DNA of 26,030 nt from an uncultured bacterium (lineage in GTDB: Bacteria; Gemmatimonadota; Gemmatimonadetes; Longimicrobiales; RSA9), in assembly GCA_937889645.1 (NCBI GenBank), contig CALBZE010000153.1:1-26030 (forward strand), written 5' to 3'. A program made the position numbers and the translations under genes. Positions 16,069 to 23,180 of the stretch are shown one piece after another. The first letter of the stretch is position 1; every line of letters starts with the position of its first letter. The notes beneath the pieces are model-generated. The model was given only the letters and a program-made list of their open reading frames with translations. It did no database searches and was not told the origin of the DNA.

Positions 16069-17823
16069 TCAACGGCCGCGCTTGATCAGCAGCTCCTGGA
16101 TCTCGATGTACTGATCGACGTTGGCAAGGAGCTGCTGCAGGCTGTTCGCGATCGACGGGTTCGTGTCCGCGAACGGCTTCGCCTTCTGCAGGTGCTCGCG
16201 CGACTGCTGGAAGATCGGCAGAGCCCGCTGCGCCGACGCGGCCGTGCTCGGCGCCTGGATCTCCTCACCCTGGACGTAGAGGATGTAGCCAATGTAGAAG
16301 TGCGCCATCCCCTGGTTCACCGCGTCCTGCGCCAGCTCGTGCGCCGCGCGCAGGTACGGCAGCGCGCCGTTGTAGTCCTTCTTCTGGTACTTGTCGTTCA
16401 CGCCGATCGCCAGGAATGCGCGCGCGGCCTGGTCTGCGTTGATCTCGCCCGCCGCGACCGCGTCCTGGAACGCGGCCTTGGCCGCGTCGAGCTGCCCGCT
16501 CTGGAGCAGCCACTGCGCCTTGCGCGCCCGGACGTTCGGCGCGTTCGGATCCTTCGCGAGGACCGAGTCGAGCGCCGCCAGGGCGTCGGCCAACCGGCCG
16601 GCGTCGTTCAGCGCCGAGGCGTAGACCGTCCACAGCGGCACGTTGTCCGGCTGCATCCGCACGAACTCGGCGCCACGCTGGGTCGCCTCCTGCGGCCGGC
16701 CGAGCTGGACCAGCGCGTTGACGTACTGGACCGGGAAGTTCGGCTGGAGCGAATCCGGGTTCGCCGCGAGGACGCGGTCGAAGTAGCCGAGCGCCTTCTC
16801 GTAGAACGCGGCCGCGGCCGGAGCCACATCACCGTTGCCGCTCTCGCCCTCCGCGGCGCTCGCCTGCGCCTTCGCCGCCGCAGCCATGGCGTAATAGCCG
16901 GCGTACTCGACGAGCGTCAGATCGGCGTCGTCGCCCTGCAGCCCGACCTCGGCGATCTGCAGCGCGCCCTCCGGGTCGCCCGCCTTGGCCGCGTCGTTCG
17001 CGATCGTGAGGCGCACACGCGCGTCGCCCGGGTTCAGCTCCAGGTACCGGTTGTAGTACTCGCGCGACTCCTCGAGGCGCCCGAGCTTCGCCGTCACGTA
17101 CCCCGCGGCCTGCAGCGCCTCCTGATGGATCGGGTTCCGCTCGAGCACCTTGGTCAGCGCCGTCAGCGCCGCCTCGTCCTGGTCCAGCTGCATGAGCGCG
17201 TACCCACGGCCGTACAGCGCCGTCTCGGCGTTCGGATCGATCGCCAGCGCGGCGTCGCACCGCTGCAGCGCCTCGCTCCACTGCCGGCTGTTGTTGTGCT
17301 CCATGCAGTACGCCGTGTACGCCAGCAGGTCGACGTAGTTGCGGAACGACTGGAAGATGGTCCGCGCGGCCTCCTTCGGGTCCGTCGCCGTGAAGGTCGG
17401 CACCGTGAACTCGTAGTTCTCGCGCGGGCTGATGAACTGCGCCTTGACCTCGAAGCCCGAGCCGGCCGCCGCGTACGACCCGCACATGACCAGCTCGAAA
17501 CCGCGCTGCGCCGCGAGCTGACGCGCCGTGACGCAGTTGATGAGGTCGTCCTCCTTCAGCTTGTACGTCTTGAGCGCGTCCTTGAGGTCGTCCTTCTCCA
17601 CCGGCCGGTGCGTCGGAAGCTCGTCGATCAGCTTCCGCAGTTCCTTCGACACGTCCTCGCCGAAGTTCTTCTTGATCTCGCCCTCGCGGGCCAGCGACTT
17701 CGGCACGAGCACGCGGAACCGATCCTGCGCCGCAGCGGGCGACGCGAGCACCAGTCCGCCGCCGGTCACCAATCCGAGCGACAGGATCAGTGTGAGTCGA
17801 CGAAAGTCGCGGATGTGCACCAT
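16069..17823 (-). CDS. Exported tetratricopeptide-repeat protein with N-terminal TolB/CsgG-like segment
   Basis: The product is 584 aa. Residues 1-32 form a signal peptide: basic start, hydrophobic core LTLILSLGLVTGGGLVLA, and an Ala-X-Ala cleavage site near PAAAQ. Residues 35-165 (RFRVLVPKSL ... GEDVSKELRKLIDELPTHRPVEKDDLKDALKTY ... ARQLAAQRGFELVMCGSY) resemble the small alpha/beta domain at the front of TolB- and CsgG-type periplasmic proteins. I infer this from pattern only. From about 168 to 555 there are TPR-like helical pairs, for example ALQRCDAALAIDPNAETALYGRGYAL and ALTKVLERNPIHQEAL. It is probably a periplasmic or envelope scaffold; partners are unknown. The ATG at 17823 is chosen because it opens the signal peptide and GTGGAG lies 9-10 nt before it. 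The longer upstream frame is Arg-rich and not secretion-like. It is monocistronic, with its own promoter and terminator. Confidence 0.85.
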   Translation of the reverse strand: MVHIRDFRRLTLILSLGLVTGGGLVLASPAAAQDRFRVLVPKSLAREGEIKKNFGEDVSKELRKLIDELPTHRPVEKDDLKDALKTYKLKEDDLINCVTARQLAAQRGFELVMCGSYAAAGSGFEVKAQFISPRENYEFTVPTFTATDPKEAARTIFQSFRNYVDLLAYTAYCMEHNNSRQWSEALQRCDAALAIDPNAETALYGRGYALMQLDQDEAALTALTKVLERNPIHQEALQAAGYVTAKLGRLEESREYYNRYLELNPGDARVRLTIANDAAKAGDPEGALQIAEVGLQGDDADLTLVEYAGYYAMAAAAKAQASAAEGESGNGDVAPAAAAFYEKALGYFDRVLAANPDSLQPNFPVQYVNALVQLGRPQEATQRGAEFVRMQPDNVPLWTVYASALNDAGRLADALAALDSVLAKDPNAPNVRARKAQWLLQSGQLDAAKAAFQDAVAAGEINADQAARAFLAIGVNDKYQKKDYNGALPYLRAAHELAQDAVNQGMAHFYIGYILYVQGEEIQAPSTAASAQRALPIFQQSREHLQKAKPFADTNPSIANSLQQLLANVDQYIEIQELLIKRGR

Positions 17824-18004
17824 CTCCGGGATCTCCACGGTTGCGGGAAACGTTGACACGGCCGCGGCGGCGGCCTGGAATGATGCTCCGAATTTCTCTA
17901 AACCGGCAAACCACGAAAAGTTCGCTCCCCGGCGCCGGCTCGGCCGGCCCGGGAGCGAAGCGGTCCATGCGCCGGGTCTATTCGTCCCTGTCGCTAAACG
18001 CACA

Positions 18005-18033
18005 ATTCTACGAATCATCCGGGACCTCCGCAA
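18005..18033 (-). promoter_or_regulatory. Putative promoter of the TPR-protein gene
   Basis: On the minus strand TTGCGG (18033-18028), a 17-nt spacer and TAGAAT (18010-18005) make a plausible sigma-70 pair. It would start transcription near 17998 and give a leader of about 175 nt. The rest of the 364-nt gap 17824-18187 holds no gene that I can support. Confidence 0.5.
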
Positions 18034-18153
18034 GTCTCGCCGGACCGCAGGTCCCTGCAACTGTCGATCCGTCCGTGTCCCGCGCCACGGCGTGCGAGGA
18101 GTGGGGTAATCCCGGCGACGTCTCGAGACAGGACGCTCTCTGCCCGGGATCAC

Positions 18154-18181
18154 TTGTTTCTCCGCGACCGTCGTCTATCTT
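18154..18181 (+). promoter_or_regulatory. Putative promoter of the DAK2-DegV gene, giving a leaderless mRNA
   Basis: TTGTTT (18154-18159), a 16-nt spacer and TATCTT (18176-18181) lie directly before the ATG at 18188. The expected transcription start is 6-8 nt after the -10, which is the A of the ATG itself. No Shine-Dalgarno sequence is present upstream. Match to consensus is moderate: 3 of 6 at -35 and 4 of 6 at -10. Confidence 0.5.
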
Positions 18182-18187
18182 CGTTGC

Positions 18188-20158
18188 ATGCCGATCGTCT
18201 ATCTAGATGGGTCCAGGCTCCGGCGGGCTCTCATCGCGGCGTGCGACCACACCGAGCACTGCCGCGCGGAACTCAATCGTATCAACGTCTATCCGGTGCC
18301 GGATGGTGACACCGGGACCAACCTCGCCCTGACGGTCCGCAGCATAGCGGACGGGCTCCGGGCGACGCGGGAGCGCGACGTGGGAGCCGTCGCCCGGTGC
18401 GCGGCGGATGCCGGCGTCCTCGGCGCCCGGGGCAACTGCGGGATGATCCTCTCGCACTTCCTCCTCGGCTTCTCGGCGGCCGTGGAAGGGCGCCAGCGGC
18501 TCAGCGTGGAGGAGTTCGTCGTCGCGCTGCGCCGCGCGGCAGACCACGTGTATGCGTCGCTCGAGAGGCCGGTCGAGGGGACGATCGTCACGGTGATCCG
18601 AGAGACGACGGAGGAGGCGGAGCGGTCACAGACCTCGGACTTCGTCGAGCTGCTCGACCGTCTCATCGCCCGCGCCCGCGACGCCCTCGCCCGGACGCCC
18701 GACCTGCTCCCCGTATTGCGCTCCGCCGGCGTCGTGGACGCGGGCGCCAAGGGCTTCGTCCACCTGCTCGAGGGGATCGCGAAGCTGATCCGCGGCGTGC
18801 CGGAGGGAGCGGCCGCGGGCGGCATCGGGGCCGGAAGCGACGGCGGGGTCGGGAACGATGGCGGGACGGGAAGCGACATTGGCGCCGGCGCCACCGCCGG
18901 CGTCCCGGCGTCCCCTTCGCTCGACGAGCCGCACCACGACGTCGCCGCCGACGGCGTCCCGGCGGCGTCCCCGTCGCTCGGTGAACCTGCCGCCGGGATC
19001 GCGGCCGCCGCGACCGTCGACGTGTCCGACCAGTACCGGTTCTGCACCGAGGCGCTCGTGCGCGGCGACGCGCTCCCCGAGGCCGACGTCGTGCGCGCGG
19101 CGCTCGCCGGGCTCGGCGACTCGCTGATCGTGATCCGCGGCGCCGGCGTGCTCAAGGTCCACGTCCACACCGACGACCCGGACGCGGTGTTCGCGCGCCT
19201 GCGGGAGTTCGGCGAGCTGGCCGCGCACAAGGCGGAGGACATGCACGCGCAGCACGCCGCGATCGCCCGCTCGGCCGACGCCCACGTCCACCTCGCCCGT
19301 CGCCCGGTCGCGATCGTCACGGACAGCGTCGCGGACCTGCCGGACGAGGTCGTCCGCGCGCACGGGATCCACGTCGTCCCCGTGTCGCTGGTCTACGGCA
19401 ACGAGTCGCTGCGCGACCGCGTCGACATCGATTCCGAGACGTTCGTCGAGCGGCTCCGCCGCGGCGAGCGCCCGACGACGTCGCAACCGCCGCCGGCCGC
19501 GTTCCTCGAAGCCTACCGGCGCGCGGCCGAGGATGGCGAACACGTCCTCGCCGTCCTCCTGTCCTCCACGCTCTCGGGGACCCTCGCCTCCGGCCAGGCC
19601 GCGGCCCGGATGCTAGGCGACACGCCCGTCACGGTCTTCGACTCCAGAGGCGCGTCGCTCACCGAAGGGCTGCTCGTGCTGCGCGCCGCGGAACTCGCCG
19701 AGCTCGGGACGCCGGTCGACGAGATCGTCGCCGAGCTGGACCGCGTCCGCGCCCGCTCAGGGATCCTCTTCACCGTCGAGACGTTCGACAACCTCCTCGC
19801 CTCGGGCCGCGTCTCCCGCGGCCAGGCCTGGCTCGCCGGCCGGCTCCGCATCCGCCCGATCCTCGGACTGACCACCGACGGCAGGATCGTGCCGTTCGCC
19901 AAGGTGCTGGGTCCGAAGAACGTGCTCCCCAGGATGATCGAGCTGATCCGGGACCGGGCGACGCCCGGCCGCGCGACCGTCCGCTTCGGGATCGTCCACG
20001 TCGGCTGCCCGGAGATCGTGCCCGGAATCCGCGCCGCGCTCCTCGAGCACTACCCCGACGCCGAGATCATCACGGCGCCGGCCTCACCGGCCCTCGCCAC
20101 TCACCTCGGCCCCGGCGCGTGGGGGATCGCGTATCAGGTGGACGCAATCGCGGACTGA
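18188..20158 (+). CDS. Fused DAK2 (DhaL-like) and DegV protein, probable fatty-acid kinase FakA-FakB fusion
   Basis: The product is 656 aa. Residues 5-203 are a DhaL/DAK2 nucleotide domain with NVYPVPDGDTGTN (33-45, Mg-binding Asp residues) and LGARGNCGMILS (78-89; Ser is usual where Cys84 stands). Residues 205-276 are a Gly/Ala/Asp-rich linker. Residues 280-362 match the FakA middle domain (YRFCTEALV, GDSLIVIRGAGVLKVHVHTDDP). Residues 374-652 are a complete DegV lipid-binding domain: VTDSVADLP, TTSQPPP (430-436), SSTLSGT (459-465), FDNLLASGRVSRGQ (533-546). In Firmicutes, FakA phosphorylates a fatty acid held by a separate DegV protein, FakB. Here both are one chain, and the FakA C-terminal domain seems replaced by DegV. 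Fatty-acid kinase activity is inference. The start matches the family N-terminus. Confidence 0.92.
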   Translation: MPIVYLDGSRLRRALIAACDHTEHCRAELNRINVYPVPDGDTGTNLALTVRSIADGLRATRERDVGAVARCAADAGVLGARGNCGMILSHFLLGFSAAVEGRQRLSVEEFVVALRRAADHVYASLERPVEGTIVTVIRETTEEAERSQTSDFVELLDRLIARARDALARTPDLLPVLRSAGVVDAGAKGFVHLLEGIAKLIRGVPEGAAAGGIGAGSDGGVGNDGGTGSDIGAGATAGVPASPSLDEPHHDVAADGVPAASPSLGEPAAGIAAAATVDVSDQYRFCTEALVRGDALPEADVVRAALAGLGDSLIVIRGAGVLKVHVHTDDPDAVFARLREFGELAAHKAEDMHAQHAAIARSADAHVHLARRPVAIVTDSVADLPDEVVRAHGIHVVPVSLVYGNESLRDRVDIDSETFVERLRRGERPTTSQPPPAAFLEAYRRAAEDGEHVLAVLLSSTLSGTLASGQAAARMLGDTPVTVFDSRGASLTEGLLVLRAAELAELGTPVDEIVAELDRVRARSGILFTVETFDNLLASGRVSRGQAWLAGRLRIRPILGLTTDGRIVPFAKVLGPKNVLPRMIELIRDRATPGRATVRFGIVHVGCPEIVPGIRAALLEHYPDAEIITAPASPALATHLGPGAWGIAYQVDAIAD

Positions 20159-20205
20159 CGCGGATTGCGGAGCTGCGGACGGGCGCGACTCCCTCGGGGT
20201 GTGGA

Positions 20206-20325
20206 CCGGCGAAACAGCGGGGCACGCTGCGGGCGATAGTCCCGGGTGCGCGGCAAGCGATAGTCCGGGGCGTACGGCGAACGATAGTGCGGGGCGCGCG
20301 CCGGGCGATATTGCGGGGTGCACGG
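20206..20325 (+). repeat. 24-bp tandem repeat array, left of the helicase gene
   Basis: The core CGATAGT/CGATATT recurs at 20234, 20258, 20282 and 20306, a period of exactly 24. Four clear units span 20230-20325, the last being CGGGCGATATTGCGGGG followed by TGCACGG. A more degenerate unit precedes them at 20206-20229. Because 24 is a multiple of 3 the repeats keep open frames with 8-residue periods on both strands, but none looks like a real protein. The 452-nt stretch 20159-20610 otherwise holds only the two repeat types listed next. Confidence 0.85.
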
Positions 20326-20361
20326 CGGACGTCGAACCCGACCGGCGTGCCCGCCGGCGAG

Positions 20362-20539
20362 TGTACCAAACCGCACCCGAAGTCTTCCGGCGGCGCTTCC
20401 GGGTGCGATTCGGTCGATTATTTCCACGCAATCGCACCCTGGACACCCGCACCGGCATTCCGGGTTCGCTTGGGGCGATTTTTTCGACCCAACCGATCCC
20501 ATTTCCCGCCTGACAGCGTTTTGGGTGCAGTTCGGTCGA
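20362..20539. repeat. Cluster of five short inverted/direct repeats (consensus GGGTGCGATTCGGTCGA)
   Basis: Copies lie at 20401-20417 (+), 20523-20539 (+, 15 of 17 matching the first), 20423-20439 (-, 14 of 17), 20362-20378 (-, 13 of 17) and 20484-20500 (-, 13 of 17). Orientation largely alternates, so neighbours pair into hairpins. The arms at 20401-20410 and 20430-20439 are a perfect 10-bp stem. The same 5' arm can instead pair with 20372-20382 upstream. No T run follows, so these are not ordinary intrinsic terminators. The arrangement is like REP/BIME elements at convergent gene ends, though I cannot assign a known family. Confidence 0.7.
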
Positions 20540-20593
20540 GCCCTGAGCCCTGAGCCCTGAGCCCTGAGCCCCGAGCCCTGAGCCCCGAGCCCC
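20538..20593 (+). repeat. 7-bp tandem repeat (GAGCCCT/GAGCCCC), eight copies
   Basis: Eight uninterrupted heptamers run from 20538 to 20593; the last base of the unit is T or C. The array sits 17 nt past the helicase stop codon. The same heptamer recurs in opposite orientation at 25847-25874. The unit length is not a multiple of three, so it would be frame-breaking in a coding region. Here it is intergenic. Confidence 0.9.
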
Positions 20594-20610
20594 AGCTGCC
20601 CCCCGCTCCC

Positions 20611-22839
20611 CTACTCCTCCCCGCCCGCCAACATCGCCCGCATCTGCGCGAAGAAATTCTGCCGCAGCGCCGCCGACTCCTCCTCGGTCAGCACCGTGCC
20701 TGTGGACTTCACGTTGAGCAGGTCGACAGGGATCTCCTGGAGGTAGCGCGACGGCTGCCTCGGCACCAGCTCGCCGTTGCGGCGCCGGGCGCGGCAGAGC
20801 GAGAGGGTCAGGCGCTGTTGGGCGCGCGTGATCCCCACGTAGAACAGTCGCCGCTCCTCGGCGAGCGGGTCGGCGTATCCGGGCGCCTCGGGGTCGGCCG
20901 CGTCGTCGAGCGAGCGTGCGTGCGGGAGGATCTCCTCCTCGAGCCCGACGATGAAGACCTCGGGGAACTCGAGCCCCTTGGCGGAGTGGAGCGTCATGAG
21001 GGCGACGGTCGCGTCGTCCTCCCGTTCGTCGTCCTTGCGGTCGTCGAGGTCGACGAGCGCGATCCGCGCGAGGGCGTCGGCCAGCGTGGGCGGGCTCCAG
21101 TCCTCGTCGTCGGGCGCGGCGGCCGGGATCGGTTCCGCGGGCGCGGCGGGATCGGCCGCCCGGTCGAGGAGTTCCGCCCAGCGACGCCGCTCGAAGCGGG
21201 CGATCGAGCCGACCACGTCGCGCAGGTTGTCGACGCGGGCGTCCGCGGTGCGCGCGTTCCGCTTGTCGGCGCGGATCGCCTCCTCGAGGCCGATGCGGTC
21301 GAAGAAGTCGCGCGCCCAGCGTGCGATCGGCGGGAGCCCCTCGGGGGGCGGCGCCGCGGCCGCTTCCGCCTCGGCGGCCGCGAGTTTTTCGCGCGCGTCC
21401 GCCAGGAGCTGCAGGAACTCCCGGATCGCGCGGGCCGCGGCGCCGCCCACCAGCTCCTCGTCCGCCGCCGCGAGCGCCTTCGCGAACCCCACCTTCGCGA
21501 GCTGCGCCGCCTCGGCGATCTTCAGCACCGTCGTCCGCCCGATCCCCCGCGTCGGGTAGTTGATGATCCGGCGAATCGCGATCTCGTCGTCCGGGAAGGC
21601 GACGGCGCGCAGGTACGCCACCGCGTCCGCGACCTCCTTCCGGTCGAAGAACGACGTCCCGCCGATCACCCGGTACGGGATGTTCTGCCCGCGCAGCGCT
21701 TCCTCGAGCGGCCGCGCCTGCGTGTTCGTGCGATAGAGCACCGCGAAGTCGCCCCACTTCCGCTTCTGCGTGAAGCGGCGCACGGAGATCTCCTTCGCGA
21801 TGGTCTCGGCTTCCGCCTCCTCGTCCGGGTGCTCGTAATAGTCGATCGGCGCGCCGATCGGGTTCTCGGTGCGGAGCTGCTTCTCGTGCCGGTGCCGGTT
21901 CCCCGCGATGACCGCGTTCGCCGCGGCCAGGATCCGCTTCGTCGAGCGGTAGTTCTGCTCCAGCTTGATCACGCGCGCGCCCGGGAAGTGGCGCTCGAAC
22001 TCGAGGATGTTGCCGACGTCGGCGCCGCGGAACGCGTAGATCGACTGGTCGTCGTCTCCCACGACGCATAGGTTGCGGCGCTGCCCCGCCAGGAGCCGCG
22101 CCATCTCGAGTTGGACGGCGTTGGTGTCCTGGTACTCGTCGATCATGAGGTAGTGCCAGCGCCGCCAGAGATCGCGCCGCACCTCCTCGTCCTTCTCGAG
22201 CAGCTCGACCGGGAGGAGGAGCAGGTCGTCGAAGTCGACGGCGCCGGCCGCGCGCAGCACCTCCTCGTAGCGCCCGTAGGCGTGAGCGGCGAGGATCGCG
22301 TAGTCGTCGGCGCGGGTGCCGCGCGTCTTCGCCTCGGCCACCTCGCGCGCGGCGACCTCCGGCGATACGCGGCGCGACTTCCAGTCCGAGATCCGTCGCA
22401 TGATCCGCTTCAGGTCGAAGCGGTCGTCGTCGATCGAGATCTCCTCGCACGCCGTACGCAGCGCCGCGAGCTGGTCCGGGCCGCTGTAGATCGCGAAGCG
22501 ATCCGGCAGCCCCAGCCGATGCCCGTGCGCGCGCAGGATCCGCACGCCCAGCGAATGGAACGTGCTCACCGTGACCGCGCGCGCCTCCGCGCCCGCGTAC
22601 GCCTGCACCCGCTCGCGCATCTCGTCCGCCGCGCGGTTCGTGAAGGTGACCGCCACGATCCGCGACGGGTCGACCTCCTTGCCGCGGATCAGGTGGACGA
22701 TTCGGTGCACGAGCGTCTTCGTCTTCCCCGAGCCCGCCCCCGCGAGGATCAGGAGCGGGCCCTCCGTGTGCAGCACGGCCGCACGCTGTTCCGGATTGAG
22801 ATCGTAAAGGTACGGGGCGGATTTCGCCTCGGTCGTCAT
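20611..22839 (-). CDS. UvrD/Rep/PcrA-type superfamily 1A DNA helicase
   Basis: This is a 3'-5' ATP-dependent DNA helicase of the UvrD/REP family, acting in repair or replication restart. The product is 742 aa (Rep 673, UvrD 720). Motifs in order are Q-motif LNPEQRAAV (14-22), Walker A AGAGSGKT (33-40), TFTNRAADEM (65-74), Walker B DEYQDTN (234-240), GDDDQSIYAFRGA (261-273), LEQNYRST (293-300), TLHSAKGLEFPEVF (about 600-615) and EERRLFYVGITRAQQRL (about 650-665). A Glu/Ala/Pro-rich insert lies before the PPIARWARDFFDRIGLEEAI segment. The C-terminus ends soon after motif VI, with no obvious Tudor-like RNA-polymerase-binding tail as in PcrA/UvrD. This leaves the exact subfamily open. The ATG at 22839 is chosen for the family N-terminus; its Shine-Dalgarno is weak. 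It lies alone between repeat arrays. Confidence 0.95.
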   Translation of the reverse strand: MTTEAKSAPYLYDLNPEQRAAVLHTEGPLLILAGAGSGKTKTLVHRIVHLIRGKEVDPSRIVAVTFTNRAADEMRERVQAYAGAEARAVTVSTFHSLGVRILRAHGHRLGLPDRFAIYSGPDQLAALRTACEEISIDDDRFDLKRIMRRISDWKSRRVSPEVAAREVAEAKTRGTRADDYAILAAHAYGRYEEVLRAAGAVDFDDLLLLPVELLEKDEEVRRDLWRRWHYLMIDEYQDTNAVQLEMARLLAGQRRNLCVVGDDDQSIYAFRGADVGNILEFERHFPGARVIKLEQNYRSTKRILAAANAVIAGNRHRHEKQLRTENPIGAPIDYYEHPDEEAEAETIAKEISVRRFTQKRKWGDFAVLYRTNTQARPLEEALRGQNIPYRVIGGTSFFDRKEVADAVAYLRAVAFPDDEIAIRRIINYPTRGIGRTTVLKIAEAAQLAKVGFAKALAAADEELVGGAAARAIREFLQLLADAREKLAAAEAEAAAAPPPEGLPPIARWARDFFDRIGLEEAIRADKRNARTADARVDNLRDVVGSIARFERRRWAELLDRAADPAAPAEPIPAAAPDDEDWSPPTLADALARIALVDLDDRKDDEREDDATVALMTLHSAKGLEFPEVFIVGLEEEILPHARSLDDAADPEAPGYADPLAEERRLFYVGITRAQQRLTLSLCRARRRNGELVPRQPSRYLQEIPVDLLNVKSTGTVLTEEESAALRQNFFAQMRAMLAGGEE

Positions 22840-22880
22840 GCGATCGGATGCTTCCCGGTCGGGTGGAACAAAGGGGCGGG

Positions 22881-22909
22881 AATATGGGAGGCCGGCGGTG
22901 GCGGATCAA
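22881..22909 (-). promoter_or_regulatory. Putative promoter of the helicase gene
   Basis: On the minus strand TTGATC (22909-22904), a 17-nt spacer and CATATT (22886-22881) form a good -35/-10 pair. The leader would be about 35 nt. It lies between the helicase start and the right-hand repeat array. Confidence 0.6.
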
Positions 22910-22991
22910 CCCGGGTGCCGGGGGGCGCCACGGTTCCGGCCGAGCGCCCCGCGCCCGACCCGACGCCCGCGTGCATCCGTTCGGACACCTG

Positions 22992-23133
22992 CCGTGCACC
23001 CGGCCGGCCACCCACCGCGCGCCCGCGCTGGCGCCCGCCGTGCACTCCGCCCGGTCACCCGCCGTGCACTCCGCCCGGTCACCCGCCCTGCACCCCGCCC
23101 GGTCACCCGCCGCGTTGTGGGCCGCCCGGTGTG
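22992..23133 (-). repeat. 24-bp tandem repeat array, right of the helicase gene
   Basis: Units at 23038-23061 and 23062-23085 are identical, 23086-23109 differs at two bases, and 23110-23133, 23014-23037 and 22992-23013 are degenerate. The minus-strand unit CGGGTGACCGGGCGG plus AGTGCACGG matches the left array's best unit at 18 of 24 positions, so the two arrays are inverted relatives. The array fills most of the 341-nt gap 22840-23180. Beyond it and the helicase promoter I see nothing else there. Confidence 0.85.
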
Positions 23134-23180
23134 CATCTTGCACCCCTTGTCCCTCGTCGCTGGTGACGTGGAGGGAGAGA

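Noticed and set aside
17853..17881. TTGACA on the plus strand as a promoter for the DAK2-DegV gene
   Set aside because: The matching -10 (TGGAAT at 17 nt) is poor, and it lies over 300 nt from the gene, which has a closer candidate promoter.
20470..20492. Intrinsic terminator at the T-rich stretch near 20479-20484
   Set aside because: The T run lies in the hairpin loop rather than after the stem, so it does not fit a Rho-independent terminator on either strand.
20199..20513. Open frames through the left 24-bp array with 8-residue repeats
   Set aside because: The periodicity follows from a repeat length divisible by three; there is no start signal and both strands are open.
22971..23140. CRISPR array
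   Set aside because: The 24-bp units are contiguous, with no unique spacers and no cas genes; the same holds for the array at 20206-20325.
22848..23180. N-terminal extension of the RG-rich protein through the right 24-bp array
   Set aside because: The strong Shine-Dalgarno just before 23181 and the non-coding character of the repeat make the short form likelier.
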